Origin: Bacillota bacterium
Lineage (GTDB): Bacteria > Bacillota > Clostridia > Lachnospirales > Lachnospiraceae
Assembly: GCA_023411225.1 (NCBI GenBank)
Contig: JAEYPA010000007.1
Span: forward strand, 1-64,000
Reading direction: 5' to 3'
Length of the DNA stretch: 64,000 nt
The notes below the pieces were generated by a model that was not told where the DNA came from, made no database searches, and was given only the letters and a program-made list of their open reading frames with translations. Below are positions 27,219 to 36,887 of this stretch, in pieces. How positions within the stretch are numbered: the stretch's first letter is position 1; every line of letters begins with the position of its first letter. Position numbers and translations under genes: made by a program.

Positions 27219-28493
27219 ATGAAACAAAGAAGAATTACGGCTGTGAGTATTATCATTATACTTCTGCTGACAGGCTGTAATAGTTATGAGACGAAAACCT
27301 ATGTGTTAGATGATAATAATGAGGAAAGTGATGAATATCTATATAACGACTCTGATAGCGTATATGATTATTACTACAGTATTAATACTTATGGTAATGA
27401 AGAGCTGGCAAAGAGCAAAACAGCCTGTTGCAATCCTAATGATGAAGACAATGGAAGCATTATAATAAACAAGTATAGTGATGGAGATAATAAGAATTAT
27501 ATTACCAAATTAGATTATAAGAGTGGAAAAACATATACATCCAAGGGGAAAGTATGGCAGGAATGTGATACTCTTCTTGGGATGTCACCAAATGGATCCT
27601 ACATGGTATTTGTAAGAGAATTAGTAGATTACAATTATATTATGGTTTATGATTATCAAAAGGATAAAGAGACAATTATTACTTGGTATGATACAAAGGA
27701 GATACCTTCGACCCTGTTTCAGCTGACGGTTTGTTGGGCAGATAAAGGAAATAGGTTAATTTATGGATGGAAATATATCGGTGTATCAAAACAAGTGGTT
27801 GCGCTTGACGATGTTTACGATTATAATAATTGGGGATATATCTTTGAAAAGATATATAATATTTACTGCTACGATGTTGCCAAACAAGACGATTTTGTGG
27901 TTTATGAGTTTACTGATTGGAAATCAAATAGACTGATATATAATTACAGCATACAGAGCAATGATAATGGTTATGTTTTAATTCATGCACTGGATGAAGA
28001 AAAGTTGTATTTGTTTAATTTATATAGGCCATGGGAGAAAAGGGCTATAGATAAAATGTTTACTTATTTGGAGCACTATTGGCTTGGTTCCTCAGGAATA
28101 TATGTGCAATTAAATGGCTACAATTTAATGTGCTATAACTTTCAACTAGATGAATGGGTTGGTGAAAATTACTTAGTCACCCAGGAAATCGATCATTTTA
28201 TTGTAACAAAAAAAGGGGATGCAATATACTTTTCTGTTCGTCAGAAACCGAAACAATATGGGCAACAAGAAGAGAAAATAAGTTGGAATATCTTCCGTGT
28301 TACAAATGATTGGGAGGATGTAGAGTGCTTATATCGGGGTGTTAAAGATCTTATAGGAATTGAACTTAGTAAAGATGAAGAGAATCTTATGCTGGAGATG
28401 AGGGATAATTCTTATGAATCTAGAAGAGATGAGTCTATGCTAACTAGGCTTTTATTTCTTGAATTAAAGCCCCAATTCAGAAGAGTAGATTAG
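27219..28493 (+). CDS. Lipoprotein of unknown function, possibly a beta-propeller
   Basis: This 424-residue protein begins with a lipoprotein signal peptide (LLLTGC, Cys20), so it is anchored on the outer face of the membrane. The mature part is rich in Tyr, Trp and Asp and shows spaced repeats such as GMSPNGSYMVFV and CWADKGNRLIYGW, which look like blades of a TolB- or DPP-type propeller. I place the start at ATG 27219, a few bases after TAAGG; two upstream in-frame starts exist. It lies 60 bases downstream of the kinase gene with no terminator between them, so it could be an accessory sensor or output of that two-component system. Confidence 0.75.
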   Translation: MKQRRITAVSIIIILLLTGCNSYETKTYVLDDNNEESDEYLYNDSDSVYDYYYSINTYGNEELAKSKTACCNPNDEDNGSIIINKYSDGDNKNYITKLDYKSGKTYTSKGKVWQECDTLLGMSPNGSYMVFVRELVDYNYIMVYDYQKDKETIITWYDTKEIPSTLFQLTVCWADKGNRLIYGWKYIGVSKQVVALDDVYDYNNWGYIFEKIYNIYCYDVAKQDDFVVYEFTDWKSNRLIYNYSIQSNDNGYVLIHALDEEKLYLFNLYRPWEKRAIDKMFTYLEHYWLGSSGIYVQLNGYNLMCYNFQLDEWVGENYLVTQEIDHFIVTKKGDAIYFSVRQKPKQYGQQEEKISWNIFRVTNDWEDVECLYRGVKDLIGIELSKDEENLMLEMRDNSYESRRDESMLTRLLFLELKPQFRRVD

Positions 28494-28512
28494 AAAGTGG
28501 ATGGTAGAAAAA

Positions 28513-30396
28513 ATGTGTGGAATTTGTGGAATAATTGGGAATGTGAATGGATATAACAGAGAACAAGTATTATCCAATATGATGAAGAAGATTTATCATC
28601 GAGGACCTGATGATGCAAGACAGTATATTGATGATAAAGCTGCTTTAGGTTTCCAACGCCTTAGTATTATCGACTTGGATCATGGTGCTCAGCCTATGCA
28701 GAATGAGAACAAGGATGTCATTATTGTGTTTAACGGAGAGATTTATAACTTTCCAAAACTAAGAGAAGAACTTATTAATCTTGGTCATACTTTTGCAAAT
28801 AAGGCTGATACTGAGGTTTTAGTACATGGCTATGAGGAATATGGTGTAAAGCTTCTTAATAAGCTTCGTGGTATGTTTGCTTTTGGCATCTGGGATCAAA
28901 AGCAGGATACATTCTTTGCAGCTAGAGATTTCTTTGGAATTAAGCCTTTTTATTATGCAGTAGTAGAGAATACTCTAGTATTTGCATCAGAGATTAAGAG
29001 TATCTTGGAGTATCCTCTCTATCAAAGAGCGGTTAATGAGGAAGCCCTAGAGCAATATTTAAGTTTCCAGTATTCTGTTCTTCCTGAGACCTTCTTTAAG
29101 GGAATCTATAAATTGGAGCCTGGATATTATTTGCTATGGAAGGATAATAAGTTAACTGTAAAACAATACTATAATCCTATGTTTGCCCCAGATGAGAACA
29201 CTACTGAGGATGGACTTGAAAGCGAGATTAAAGCAGCTTTAAAAGATTCTATGGAAGTGCATAAAATCAGTGACGTTGAGGTAGGTTCTTTCTTATCCAG
29301 TGGTGTTGATTCCAGTTACGTGGCCAAAGGACTTGGGGAATGTAAGACATTCACAGTTGGTTTTTTAGATGAAAAGAGCCGTTTTAATGAGATTAGCTAT
29401 GCTCGTAATTTGTCCAAGCATATTGGTGTGGAGAACTATAGCAAGGTTATTACCACAGAGGAATACTGGGATATTGTTCCTTCTGTTATGTATTATATGG
29501 ATGAGCCGTTGGGAGACGCTGCAAGTGTTGCACTGTACTTTGTAAATCAGGAGGCTAGAAAACTTCTAAAGGTTGCCTGGTCTGGAGAAGGTGCTGATGA
29601 ATTCTTCGGTGGTTACAACATCTATCATGAAACTTGGGATCTTAAAGGTTGGAAACGTGTTCCTAAGTTCATCAAGAAGCCTTTAGGAGCTTTAGCTACT
29701 CATTTGCCAAATATCAAGGGTAAGAGTTGGCTGATTCGTGGTTGCAAGCCAATTGAAGAGACTTTTATCGGAAATGCTAACGTATATTCTAAGAAGGAAA
29801 GAGAATCTGTCTTAAAGCATCCGGTAGGAGCTCCATCTGCTTATGACTATGTAAAAAAATATTATAAAGAAGCAGAAACCTTAGATGATCTTGGTAAAAT
29901 GCAATACATTGATATGAAATGCTGGTTGCCAGGAGATATCCTTTTGAAGGCGGATAAGATGAGTATGGCTAATTCCGTTGAGGTTCGTGTACCATTTCTT
30001 GATCGTAAAGTATTCAATGTAGCAAAGAAGGTTCCACCTAAATATAAAGTTACTAAGAATGCAACCAAATATATCTTCCGTAAGGTAGCATATAAAGAGT
30101 TGCCTAAACAAACTGCTGAGAAAAGGAAACTTGGTTTTCCGATTCCAATGGCTCTTTGGTTAAAAGAAGAGAAGTATTATAGTGAAGTAAAAGCCATGTT
30201 TTCCAGTGAGATAGCAGGTCAATACTTCCATAGAACGAAACTATTACAGATGCTAGAAGACCACAAATCGGGAAAGAAAGATAATTATCGTAGAATCTGG
30301 CTCATATACGTATTCTTGGTATGGTATAATGTTTATTTTGAAGAGGGCGGAATTGATTCCAAGCATTCAGGATTAAAAGAACTTAAAGCAGAATAA
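28513..30396 (+). CDS. asnB: Asparagine synthase, glutamine-hydrolysing
   Basis: This cytosolic enzyme of 627 residues makes asparagine from aspartate, ATP and glutamine. I set the start at the second Met (28513) because the glutaminase nucleophile must be Cys2 after Met removal, as in the MCGICG N-terminus; a frame from 28501 would add four residues and block it. The N-terminal glutaminase domain includes RGPDD and FNGEIYN; the C-terminal synthetase domain has the pyrophosphate loop SSGVDSS (262-268). Length is typical of AsnB. It lies 19 bases after the lipoprotein gene and 32 before serS, with no terminator on either side, so all may be co-transcribed. Confidence 0.96.
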   Translation: MCGICGIIGNVNGYNREQVLSNMMKKIYHRGPDDARQYIDDKAALGFQRLSIIDLDHGAQPMQNENKDVIIVFNGEIYNFPKLREELINLGHTFANKADTEVLVHGYEEYGVKLLNKLRGMFAFGIWDQKQDTFFAARDFFGIKPFYYAVVENTLVFASEIKSILEYPLYQRAVNEEALEQYLSFQYSVLPETFFKGIYKLEPGYYLLWKDNKLTVKQYYNPMFAPDENTTEDGLESEIKAALKDSMEVHKISDVEVGSFLSSGVDSSYVAKGLGECKTFTVGFLDEKSRFNEISYARNLSKHIGVENYSKVITTEEYWDIVPSVMYYMDEPLGDAASVALYFVNQEARKLLKVAWSGEGADEFFGGYNIYHETWDLKGWKRVPKFIKKPLGALATHLPNIKGKSWLIRGCKPIEETFIGNANVYSKKERESVLKHPVGAPSAYDYVKKYYKEAETLDDLGKMQYIDMKCWLPGDILLKADKMSMANSVEVRVPFLDRKVFNVAKKVPPKYKVTKNATKYIFRKVAYKELPKQTAEKRKLGFPIPMALWLKEEKYYSEVKAMFSSEIAGQYFHRTKLLQMLEDHKSGKKDNYRRIWLIYVFLVWYNVYFEEGGIDSKHSGLKELKAE

Positions 30397-30428
30397 TAGT
30401 TTGTTAAGATAAAGTTGGAGGAGATATC

Positions 30429-31709
30429 ATGTTAGATTTAAAATTTGTCCGGGAAAATCCCGAGATTGTTAAGCAAAACATCCGTAATAAATTTCAGGAT
30501 AGCAAGCTTCCTCTTGTGGATGAAGTCATAGCTCTGGATTTGGAAAGCAGAAATGCAAAACAGGAGGCAGACTCTCTTCGTGCGGAGAGAAATACCATCA
30601 GTAAACAAATCGGTGGCCTTTTTGCCCAAGGTAAGAAGGAAGAAGCGGAAGAAATGAAGAAGAAGGTTACAGAAAAGTCTGACCGTCTTGCTGAATTAGA
30701 ACAAACCGAAACTGAGCTTGCTGAGAAGATTAAGACTATTATGATGACTATTCCAAATATTATTGATCCTAGTGTTCCAATCGGTAAGGATGATAGTGAG
30801 AATGTAGAAATAAAACGTTATGGCGATCCATTTGTTCCAGATTTTGAGATTCCATATCATACAGAGATTATGGAAAAATTAAATGGTATTGACTTAGATG
30901 CTGCCAGAAAAGTAGCTGGTAATGGTTTTTATTATCTGATGGGAGACATCGCAAGACTTCATTCAGCAGTAATCTCCTATGCTAGAGATTTTATGATAAA
31001 CCGAGGTTTTACTTACTGTGTACCACCATTTATGATTCGTAGTGATGTAGTTACGGGAGTTATGAGCTTTGCAGAAATGGATGCCATGATGTACAAAATT
31101 GAAGGCGAAGACTTATATCTAATTGGAACCTCTGAGCATTCTATGATTGGTAAGTATATTGATACAATTGTTCAGGAGGATACTCTTCCTCATACCTTAA
31201 CTAGCTATTCTCCATGCTTTAGAAAAGAAAAGGGAGCTCACGGTATTGAAGAAAGAGGCGTTTACCGTATCCATCAATTTGAAAAGCAGGAAATGATTGT
31301 AGTATGTAAGCCAGAAGAAAGCCCTATGTGGTTTGATAAGTTATGGCAGAATACCGTAGATTTATTTAGAAGTATGGATATTCCAGTAAGAACCTTGGAA
31401 TGTTGTTCTGGTGACTTAGCGGATCTAAAAATAAAATCTATCGATGTTGAGGCATGGTCTCCAAGACAAAAGAAATACTTTGAAGTAGGCAGCTGCTCCA
31501 ATCTAGGAGACGCACAAGCTAGAAGATTAAAGATTAGAGTGGTAGGAGAAGGGGGCAAGTACTTCGCTCATACCTTAAACAATACAGTAGTAGCTCCTCC
31601 AAGAATGTTAATTGCCTTCTTAGAGAATAACCTTAATGAGGATGGAAGCATCCGTATTCCTGAAGCATTACGTCCATACATGGGTGGTAAAACTGTAATT
31701 GAACCATAA
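30429..31709 (+). CDS. serS: Serine-tRNA ligase
   Basis: This class II aminoacyl-tRNA synthetase has 426 residues. The N-terminal long coiled-coil arm (about 30-105) binds the variable arm of tRNA-Ser. The catalytic core shows motif 2 at FRKEKGAHGIEERGVYRIHQF and motif 3 near the C-terminus, with the serine-binding TSEH at residues about 235-238. The ATG follows GGAGGAG. No T-box leader is present in the 32-base gap to asnB, so expression is governed from further upstream. Two hairpins after the stop end the unit. Confidence 0.97.
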   Translation: MLDLKFVRENPEIVKQNIRNKFQDSKLPLVDEVIALDLESRNAKQEADSLRAERNTISKQIGGLFAQGKKEEAEEMKKKVTEKSDRLAELEQTETELAEKIKTIMMTIPNIIDPSVPIGKDDSENVEIKRYGDPFVPDFEIPYHTEIMEKLNGIDLDAARKVAGNGFYYLMGDIARLHSAVISYARDFMINRGFTYCVPPFMIRSDVVTGVMSFAEMDAMMYKIEGEDLYLIGTSEHSMIGKYIDTIVQEDTLPHTLTSYSPCFRKEKGAHGIEERGVYRIHQFEKQEMIVVCKPEESPMWFDKLWQNTVDLFRSMDIPVRTLECCSGDLADLKIKSIDVEAWSPRQKKYFEVGSCSNLGDAQARRLKIRVVGEGGKYFAHTLNNTVVAPPRMLIAFLENNLNEDGSIRIPEALRPYMGGKTVIEP

Positions 31710-31717
31710 TAATAAAG

Positions 31718-31758
31718 GAGTCTTTGTCCCGAGTATCTCGGTGACAAAGACACTTTTT
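31718..31758 (+). terminator. Terminator after serS
   Basis: GTCTTTGTC pairs with GACAAAGAC, followed by AC and TTTTT. Confidence 0.88.
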
Positions 31759-31785
31759 AAATTCATAAGTTTGGCTATAGAAAAG

Positions 31786-31822
31786 AAAGGCGATGGCACT
31801 TTTTAAGGTGTCACCGCCTTTT
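31786..31822. terminator. Second hairpin between serS and the convergent tetR gene
   Basis: AAAGGCGATGGCAC pairs imperfectly with GTGTCACCGCCTTT. The T runs on both sides suggest it serves mainly as the terminator of the tetR gene on the - strand, which ends three bases away. Confidence 0.75.
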
Positions 31823-31824
31823 GA

Positions 31825-32421
31825 TTATACTTTATACATTTCTATGATTTGTAGCACTGCGTTATTGAGGTAAGGTTTCAATTCATTAATTGTAACAGGT
31901 TCACTATAAAGAATTGTACTATAGCAAGTGGCACTTACCAATTCAACTATCATAAAAATCATTAATTCTGGCTGTTTAAACTCATAGGGAGAGTTTTTTA
32001 ACAGCTGAATATAGACATTATAAAAGTCAATGGAATTCTCATTTGGTGTAATCAATGCATTTTTAAATATTCCCCAGCTTAGATTCTTGCTAATAAAGTT
32101 CAGCAAGGAATGATCCTTGTCCAAATCATCTATAATATGATCAATTAAAAAAATAATTGACTTATCAAAATCGGTAATTCCACTTCTTTCCAAAGCAGAA
32201 CTGGCTGATTGGAACAACTGACTGGATTTGTGACTAATCAGCTTGTTACGAAGGTCATATTTATCTTTAAAATACAGATAAAAAGTTCCTTTTGCAACCC
32301 CAGCTTTTTCAACTATGTCTGAAATAGAGGTTTTGCTGATTCCCTTTGAAGTAAACAAGTCAAATGCAGTGTTTAACAGGTTTTCGGACTTACGTTTTTT
32401 CTTGATATCCAATTTTCCCAT
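31825..32421 (-). CDS. TetR/AcrR-family repressor of the MMPL operon
   Basis: This 198-residue DNA-binding protein has an N-terminal helix-turn-helix (ISDIVEKAGVAKGTFYLYFKDKYDL at about residues 33-57) typical of TetR repressors and a variable helical ligand-binding domain. I chose the ATG at 32421 because it follows AAGGAGAAGG on the - strand; a longer frame to 32481 has no ribosome binding site. It is divergent from an MMPL exporter operon, and the gap holds two matching inverted repeats (TGACC, 3 bases, GGTCA) each overlapping a promoter. This suggests it represses itself and the exporter until an inducer binds. Confidence 0.93.
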   Translation of the reverse strand: MGKLDIKKKRKSENLLNTAFDLFTSKGISKTSISDIVEKAGVAKGTFYLYFKDKYDLRNKLISHKSSQLFQSASSALERSGITDFDKSIIFLIDHIIDDLDKDHSLLNFISKNLSWGIFKNALITPNENSIDFYNVYIQLLKNSPYEFKQPELMIFMIVELVSATCYSTILYSEPVTINELKPYLNNAVLQIIEMYKV

Positions 32422-32552
32422 GATTAACCTTCTCCTTTGAATTGAATAGGAAATACATAGAATTATTTTTCTTTCTGACACTAATTATATTGTTATTTGT
32501 AACTTGGTGTCAATGCTACCTAATACAAAATTATTAAAATAATATAAATCAA

Positions 32553-32581
32553 TTGACCAATGGTCACTTTTGTGATATAAC
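32553..32581 (+). promoter_or_regulatory. Promoter of the MMPL operon
   Basis: TTGACC (32553-32558), a 17-base spacer and TATAAC (32576-32581). The -35 box is the left half of an operator palindrome. Confidence 0.8.
32554..32566. promoter_or_regulatory. Operator O1 for the TetR-family repressor
   Basis: TGACCA, A and TGGTCA form a perfect 13-bp palindrome covering the -35 box of the MMPL promoter. A near copy lies 45 bases downstream, centre to centre. Confidence 0.75.
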
Positions 32582-32582
32582 A

Positions 32583-32612
32583 ATTGTAGCATAAATAATG
32601 ACCAACGGTCAA
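32583..32612 (-). promoter_or_regulatory. Promoter of the tetR gene
   Basis: On the - strand, TTGACC (32612-32607) and TACAAT (32588-32583) are 18 bases apart. The two -10 boxes of this and the MMPL promoter are almost adjacent, so the promoters face each other and their transcripts overlap at the start. Confidence 0.75.
32599..32611. promoter_or_regulatory. Operator O2 for the TetR-family repressor
   Basis: TGACC, AAC and GGTCA make a 13-bp palindrome over the -35 box of the tetR promoter. It differs from O1 at one base only. Confidence 0.75.
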
Positions 32613-32660
32613 TTACAAAATATGAAGATATGAAAAATAACATATCAGAGAGGAGACAAT

Positions 32661-34736
32661 ATGAAAAAGTTTAGTAAAGTAGTTGTAAAACATAGAGTGC
32701 TTATATTCATTTTGGGTATTCTATTGTTGATTCCATCCATCATTGGTATGATCTCAACAAGAATCAATTACGACCTACTTTCTTATTTGCCTGGCGATAT
32801 TGAGACAATGAAAGGCCAGAATATACTAGTAGATGAAGTTGGGACAGGGGCATTTTCCATGTTTGTAGTAGATGGCATGGAAGAAAAGGATGTAGCTAAA
32901 TTAAAGGCTAAGATAGAGGATGTGGATCATGTAGAGAAAGTAGTTTGGTATAATTCTCTTGCTGATCTATCAGTTCCAATGAGTGTATTGCCGGATAAGA
33001 TTTATAATGCTTTTAATAAAAATAACTCAACTTTAATGGCTATTATCTTTGATACTACTACATCAGCGGATGAAACAATGAATGCCATTACTGATATTCG
33101 AAAAATTGCAGATGAACGATGCTTCTTAAGTGGTATGTCTGCAGTAGTTACGGACACAAAAAACCTAGTAGAAACTCAAACAGCTACATACGTTGGAATT
33201 GCTGTTTTACTGTCCACTATCGTATTAAGTCTGACAATGGATTCATTCTTAATTCCATTTTTGTTCCTAGCCAGTATTGGTATGGCAATTCTGTATAATC
33301 TGGGAACGAATTTCCTAAAAGGGGAGATTTCCTATGTTACAAAGGCTTTAAGTGCAGTGCTTCAATTAGGTGTTACCATGGATTACTCTATTTTCCTGTG
33401 GCATAGTTATGAGGAACAGAAGGCAAGGTTTAATGGCGACAAAGAAAGGGCAATGTCCCACGCTATTACTAATACCATTTCTTCAGTTGTTGGTAGCTCA
33501 GTTACGACAGTAGCCGGCTTTGTAGCACTTTGCTTTATGAGCTTTACCTTAGGTCTTGATCTTGGTATTGTTATGGCAAAAGGAGTCATCTTTGGTGTTA
33601 TCAGTTGTGTAACCATATTACCAGCCATGATTCTAATATTTGATAAAGCTCTTGAAAAGACCAAACATAAATCATTAATTCCGGATCTAAGTGGGCTGTC
33701 AAGATTTTTAACAAAGCACTATGTTATTTTTGCTCTTGTTTTTTTAGCATTATTATTCCCAGCAATCTATAGTAATAATCATACAGATGTTTATTATAAC
33801 CTGGATTCTACCTTACCTAAGGACTTGCCAAGTATTATGGCTAACGACAAGCTGAAGGAAGATTTTAATATGAACGCAACCCATATGGTATTGGTAAGTT
33901 CAGACCTTGGTTCCAGCAAGGTGAATAGAATGCTTAAGGATATTGATAAGGTAGATGGTGTTCAGTGGGCCCTTGGTTTGGAATCTGTGGTTGGGCCTAA
34001 CATTCCGGAGAGCATGATACCGAAATCCATAACCAGTATACTTAAAAATGACAATTGGGAAATGTTTTTGGTAAACTCAGAATACAAAGTTGCAACTGAT
34101 GAGATGACAAAACAGTGTGATACCATTAATGATATTATTAAGAGCTATGATGACAACGCAATGTTGGTTGGTGAAGCGCCTTGTACCGTAGATCTGATTA
34201 AGATTACAGATAATGACTTCAAGGTTGTAAGTTTTGTTAGTATTGGTGTTATCTTCTTTATTATTATGGTATTGTTCAAGTCAATTTCACTACCAATTAT
34301 TCTTGTATCTGTCATAGAATTTGCCATTTTTATCAATATGGGTATTCCATATTGGAGTGGAACAAAGATACCATTTATCGCTTCTATCGTAATTGGAACC
34401 ATTCAGTTAGGCTCTACAGTAGACTATGCAATTCTTATGACCACACGATATAAAAAGGAACGTAATAAAGGTGCCAGCAAGAAGGATGCTATTACCATTG
34501 CACATGGAGCATCTATTAAATCTATCGTAGTCAGTGCCTTAAGCTTCTTTGCAGCAACCTTTGGTGTAGGATTGTATTCTGATATCGATATGATTAGCTC
34601 TCTATGTACTTTGATGGCAAGAGGCGCATTAATCAGTATGGTAGTAGTACTCTTTGTATTACCATCCATCTTTATGATATTAGATAAAGTAATTTGTTAT
34701 ACGTCAATCGGTTTTCGTCACAAAGAGTCTAATTAG
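32661..34736 (+). CDS. MMPL/RND-family membrane exporter
   Basis: This 691-residue transporter has an N-terminal membrane span, an extracellular loop of about 130 residues, five more spans, and then the same pattern again, which is the RND repeat build used by MmpL and YdfJ proteins. Each half has the intramembrane motif with the proton-relay region: GVTMDYSIFLWHSYEEQK and GSTVDYAILMTTRYKKER. Such proteins export lipids, siderophores or hydrophobic drugs using the proton gradient. The ATG follows GAGAGGAG. It is followed 23 bases later by a repetitive lipoprotein gene and is controlled by the divergent TetR regulator. Confidence 0.93.
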   Translation: MKKFSKVVVKHRVLIFILGILLLIPSIIGMISTRINYDLLSYLPGDIETMKGQNILVDEVGTGAFSMFVVDGMEEKDVAKLKAKIEDVDHVEKVVWYNSLADLSVPMSVLPDKIYNAFNKNNSTLMAIIFDTTTSADETMNAITDIRKIADERCFLSGMSAVVTDTKNLVETQTATYVGIAVLLSTIVLSLTMDSFLIPFLFLASIGMAILYNLGTNFLKGEISYVTKALSAVLQLGVTMDYSIFLWHSYEEQKARFNGDKERAMSHAITNTISSVVGSSVTTVAGFVALCFMSFTLGLDLGIVMAKGVIFGVISCVTILPAMILIFDKALEKTKHKSLIPDLSGLSRFLTKHYVIFALVFLALLFPAIYSNNHTDVYYNLDSTLPKDLPSIMANDKLKEDFNMNATHMVLVSSDLGSSKVNRMLKDIDKVDGVQWALGLESVVGPNIPESMIPKSITSILKNDNWEMFLVNSEYKVATDEMTKQCDTINDIIKSYDDNAMLVGEAPCTVDLIKITDNDFKVVSFVSIGVIFFIIMVLFKSISLPIILVSVIEFAIFINMGIPYWSGTKIPFIASIVIGTIQLGSTVDYAILMTTRYKKERNKGASKKDAITIAHGASIKSIVVSALSFFAATFGVGLYSDIDMISSLCTLMARGALISMVVVLFVLPSIFMILDKVICYTSIGFRHKESN

Positions 34737-34759
34737 GATAATAGTAAGGAGGAATCAGT

Positions 34760-36883
34760 ATGAATCGTAATAGTAAATATAAAAAAATAGCAGCAGTGGC
34801 CACAGCAACTTCACTAATGGTTACAAGTTTAGTAGGATGTCAGGCTAATAATAATGCATCAGATACCAATGCAAAGAATCCAGAAAGTACAAAAACTCCT
34901 GTTTCTTCAGAGACTGAAAAGACTAGCTCTACTGCTACTCGTGATGGCGTTAGTATGAAAGAAGAAACAGTTTATGTGAAGGCAGATGCCAGTGGTACTA
35001 CCAATAATATAATCGTCAGTAACTGGTTGAAAAATGGGAATGGTTCCACAGTTATTGATGATATCAGTAATCTAAAGGATATTGTAAATGTAAAAGGGGA
35101 TGAAACCTTTACTGCTGATGGAGCTAATCTTAACTGGGCAGCAAATGGTTCTGATATCTACTATCAAGGTACTACAAAGGAAGAACTTCCGGTTGGATTA
35201 AAGATTACTTATCACTTAGATGGAAAGGAAATAAGCCCTAACGACCTGGCAGGAAAGAGTGGGCATGTAAAAATCCGTTTTGATTATACCAATAATGAGA
35301 AACAGAAGGTTACAGTAGATGGTAAACAGATTGAGACAGTTGTTCCATTCGCTGTATTAGGTGGTACACTTCTTGACAGCGAGAAGTTTACGAATGTTAC
35401 AGTTACTAATGGTAAGGTAATTAGTGATGGTAACAATACAATAGTAGCCGGTTTTGCTCTTCCAGGACTTCAGGATAGTCTGGTTGATAAAGATAATGAT
35501 CTATTAAAGGATTTAGAGATACCAAGTTATATTGAGATGGAAGCAGATGTGACTGATTTTGAAATAAGTATGACAATGTCAGTTGTATTAAATAATCTTC
35601 TAAAGGATGTGGATGTTGATGACATTAACACTGCAGACGATTTGAAGAGTAAACTGGATGACATGACCAAAGGTTATGATGAAATCTTAAATGGTGCAAA
35701 AGATTTAAGTGGCTATATGGAAGAATTGGAAAAAGGCGTAAATGAATTAGCTAAAGGTTCCAATAAATTAACTGCTGGTTCACCACAGCTTAATACTGCA
35801 GCTAGTGATGTTGCTAAAGGAATTTCTTCAGCTCAAAAGGGCAGTGCCGCATTAAAAGATGGTGCCGGGCAGCTATATGAAGGCGCTTCTACATTAAGTG
35901 GTTATACAAGTAAAGTAGCAGATGGTGTTACAGATACATTGAGTGCCATTGACCAGTTAGTGGCAGCATATGAGGGAAGCAGTAAGGAACAAGGTTTAAA
36001 ACAGGGTGCTTCTGATGTATCTGATGGTGCTTCTCAAGTGAATGCTGGAGTTACAGCTTTAAATTCTGGGTTAGACACTATGTATGAAACAATTAGCAAT
36101 TCCATAAAGACAAACAATACAAAGCTTACAGCATTGAACGAACAAGTAAAACGCTTAAAGGAATTGGCTACAAAACAAGCGTTAGGAACAATTACAGCTA
36201 AAGAAGCACAGGAACTTGTCGCATTGAGTAATCAAAAGGAAACAATAACGACTAATATAGCTGCTTTATCCGGAGCAAATAAGGCTTTAGAGCAGATTAA
36301 AGCAGGAATAGATAGTCAGAATATGATGGCTCAGGTAGATGCATTAAATGATGGAACGAAAGATCTGGCAACTGGTGCGAAACAAATATCTGCCGGTATA
36401 AATAAAATGTATGGAGCAAATGTAAAGTTACAGACGGGTCTTGCAACTTTAAAGAAAGGTGCCGATGGCATTGATTCGGGAGCTAAAGAATTGGCTACCA
36501 ATTTGAAGAAACTCGATACCGGTGCGATTGCTCTAGATGATGGTCTTATAAAGCTAGATAATGGATACAGCAAATTTAAAACAGCTCTGCTTACCTATAG
36601 TAAAGGTGTTAATTCACTAGGAGAAGGGATTAACAGCTTACAAACCAATACGGTTAAGTTAAATGATGGTGCCAAGAAATTATATGATGGTACCGAAGAA
36701 TTTAAAAAGAAGGCTATTGATAAAATTAATGATGCTGTAAATGAAAACTTTGAAACTATAAAAGAAAAATTGACTGCTGTGGTGAAAGCAGATCAATCCT
36801 ATCACACCTATTCAGGCGCTAATGAGAATATGGAAAGCAGTGTTAAATTTATCATTGAGACAGACAAGATTTCAAATCAATAA
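34760..36883 (+). CDS. Long repetitive lipoprotein partnered with the MMPL exporter
   Basis: This 707-residue protein has a lipoprotein signal peptide (LVGC, Cys27), a Ser/Thr-rich linker, a beta-rich domain (about residues 70-270), and a long helical region (about 285-660) built from repeats of roughly seven or eleven residues of the type L-x-x-G-A-x-x-L-x-x-G. These repeats resemble those of YhgE/Pip-type proteins and of the periplasmic partners of MmpL exporters. No C-terminal membrane span is seen. It lies in the same transcript as the MMPL gene, so it may act as an outside adaptor that extends from the membrane. Ribosome binding site AAGGAGGAA. Confidence 0.8.
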   Translation: MNRNSKYKKIAAVATATSLMVTSLVGCQANNNASDTNAKNPESTKTPVSSETEKTSSTATRDGVSMKEETVYVKADASGTTNNIIVSNWLKNGNGSTVIDDISNLKDIVNVKGDETFTADGANLNWAANGSDIYYQGTTKEELPVGLKITYHLDGKEISPNDLAGKSGHVKIRFDYTNNEKQKVTVDGKQIETVVPFAVLGGTLLDSEKFTNVTVTNGKVISDGNNTIVAGFALPGLQDSLVDKDNDLLKDLEIPSYIEMEADVTDFEISMTMSVVLNNLLKDVDVDDINTADDLKSKLDDMTKGYDEILNGAKDLSGYMEELEKGVNELAKGSNKLTAGSPQLNTAASDVAKGISSAQKGSAALKDGAGQLYEGASTLSGYTSKVADGVTDTLSAIDQLVAAYEGSSKEQGLKQGASDVSDGASQVNAGVTALNSGLDTMYETISNSIKTNNTKLTALNEQVKRLKELATKQALGTITAKEAQELVALSNQKETITTNIAALSGANKALEQIKAGIDSQNMMAQVDALNDGTKDLATGAKQISAGINKMYGANVKLQTGLATLKKGADGIDSGAKELATNLKKLDTGAIALDDGLIKLDNGYSKFKTALLTYSKGVNSLGEGINSLQTNTVKLNDGAKKLYDGTEEFKKKAIDKINDAVNENFETIKEKLTAVVKADQSYHTYSGANENMESSVKFIIETDKISNQ

Positions 36884-36887
36884 AAGA

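Noticed and set aside
30397..30428. T-box leader before serS
   Set aside because: The 32-base gap is too short to hold one.
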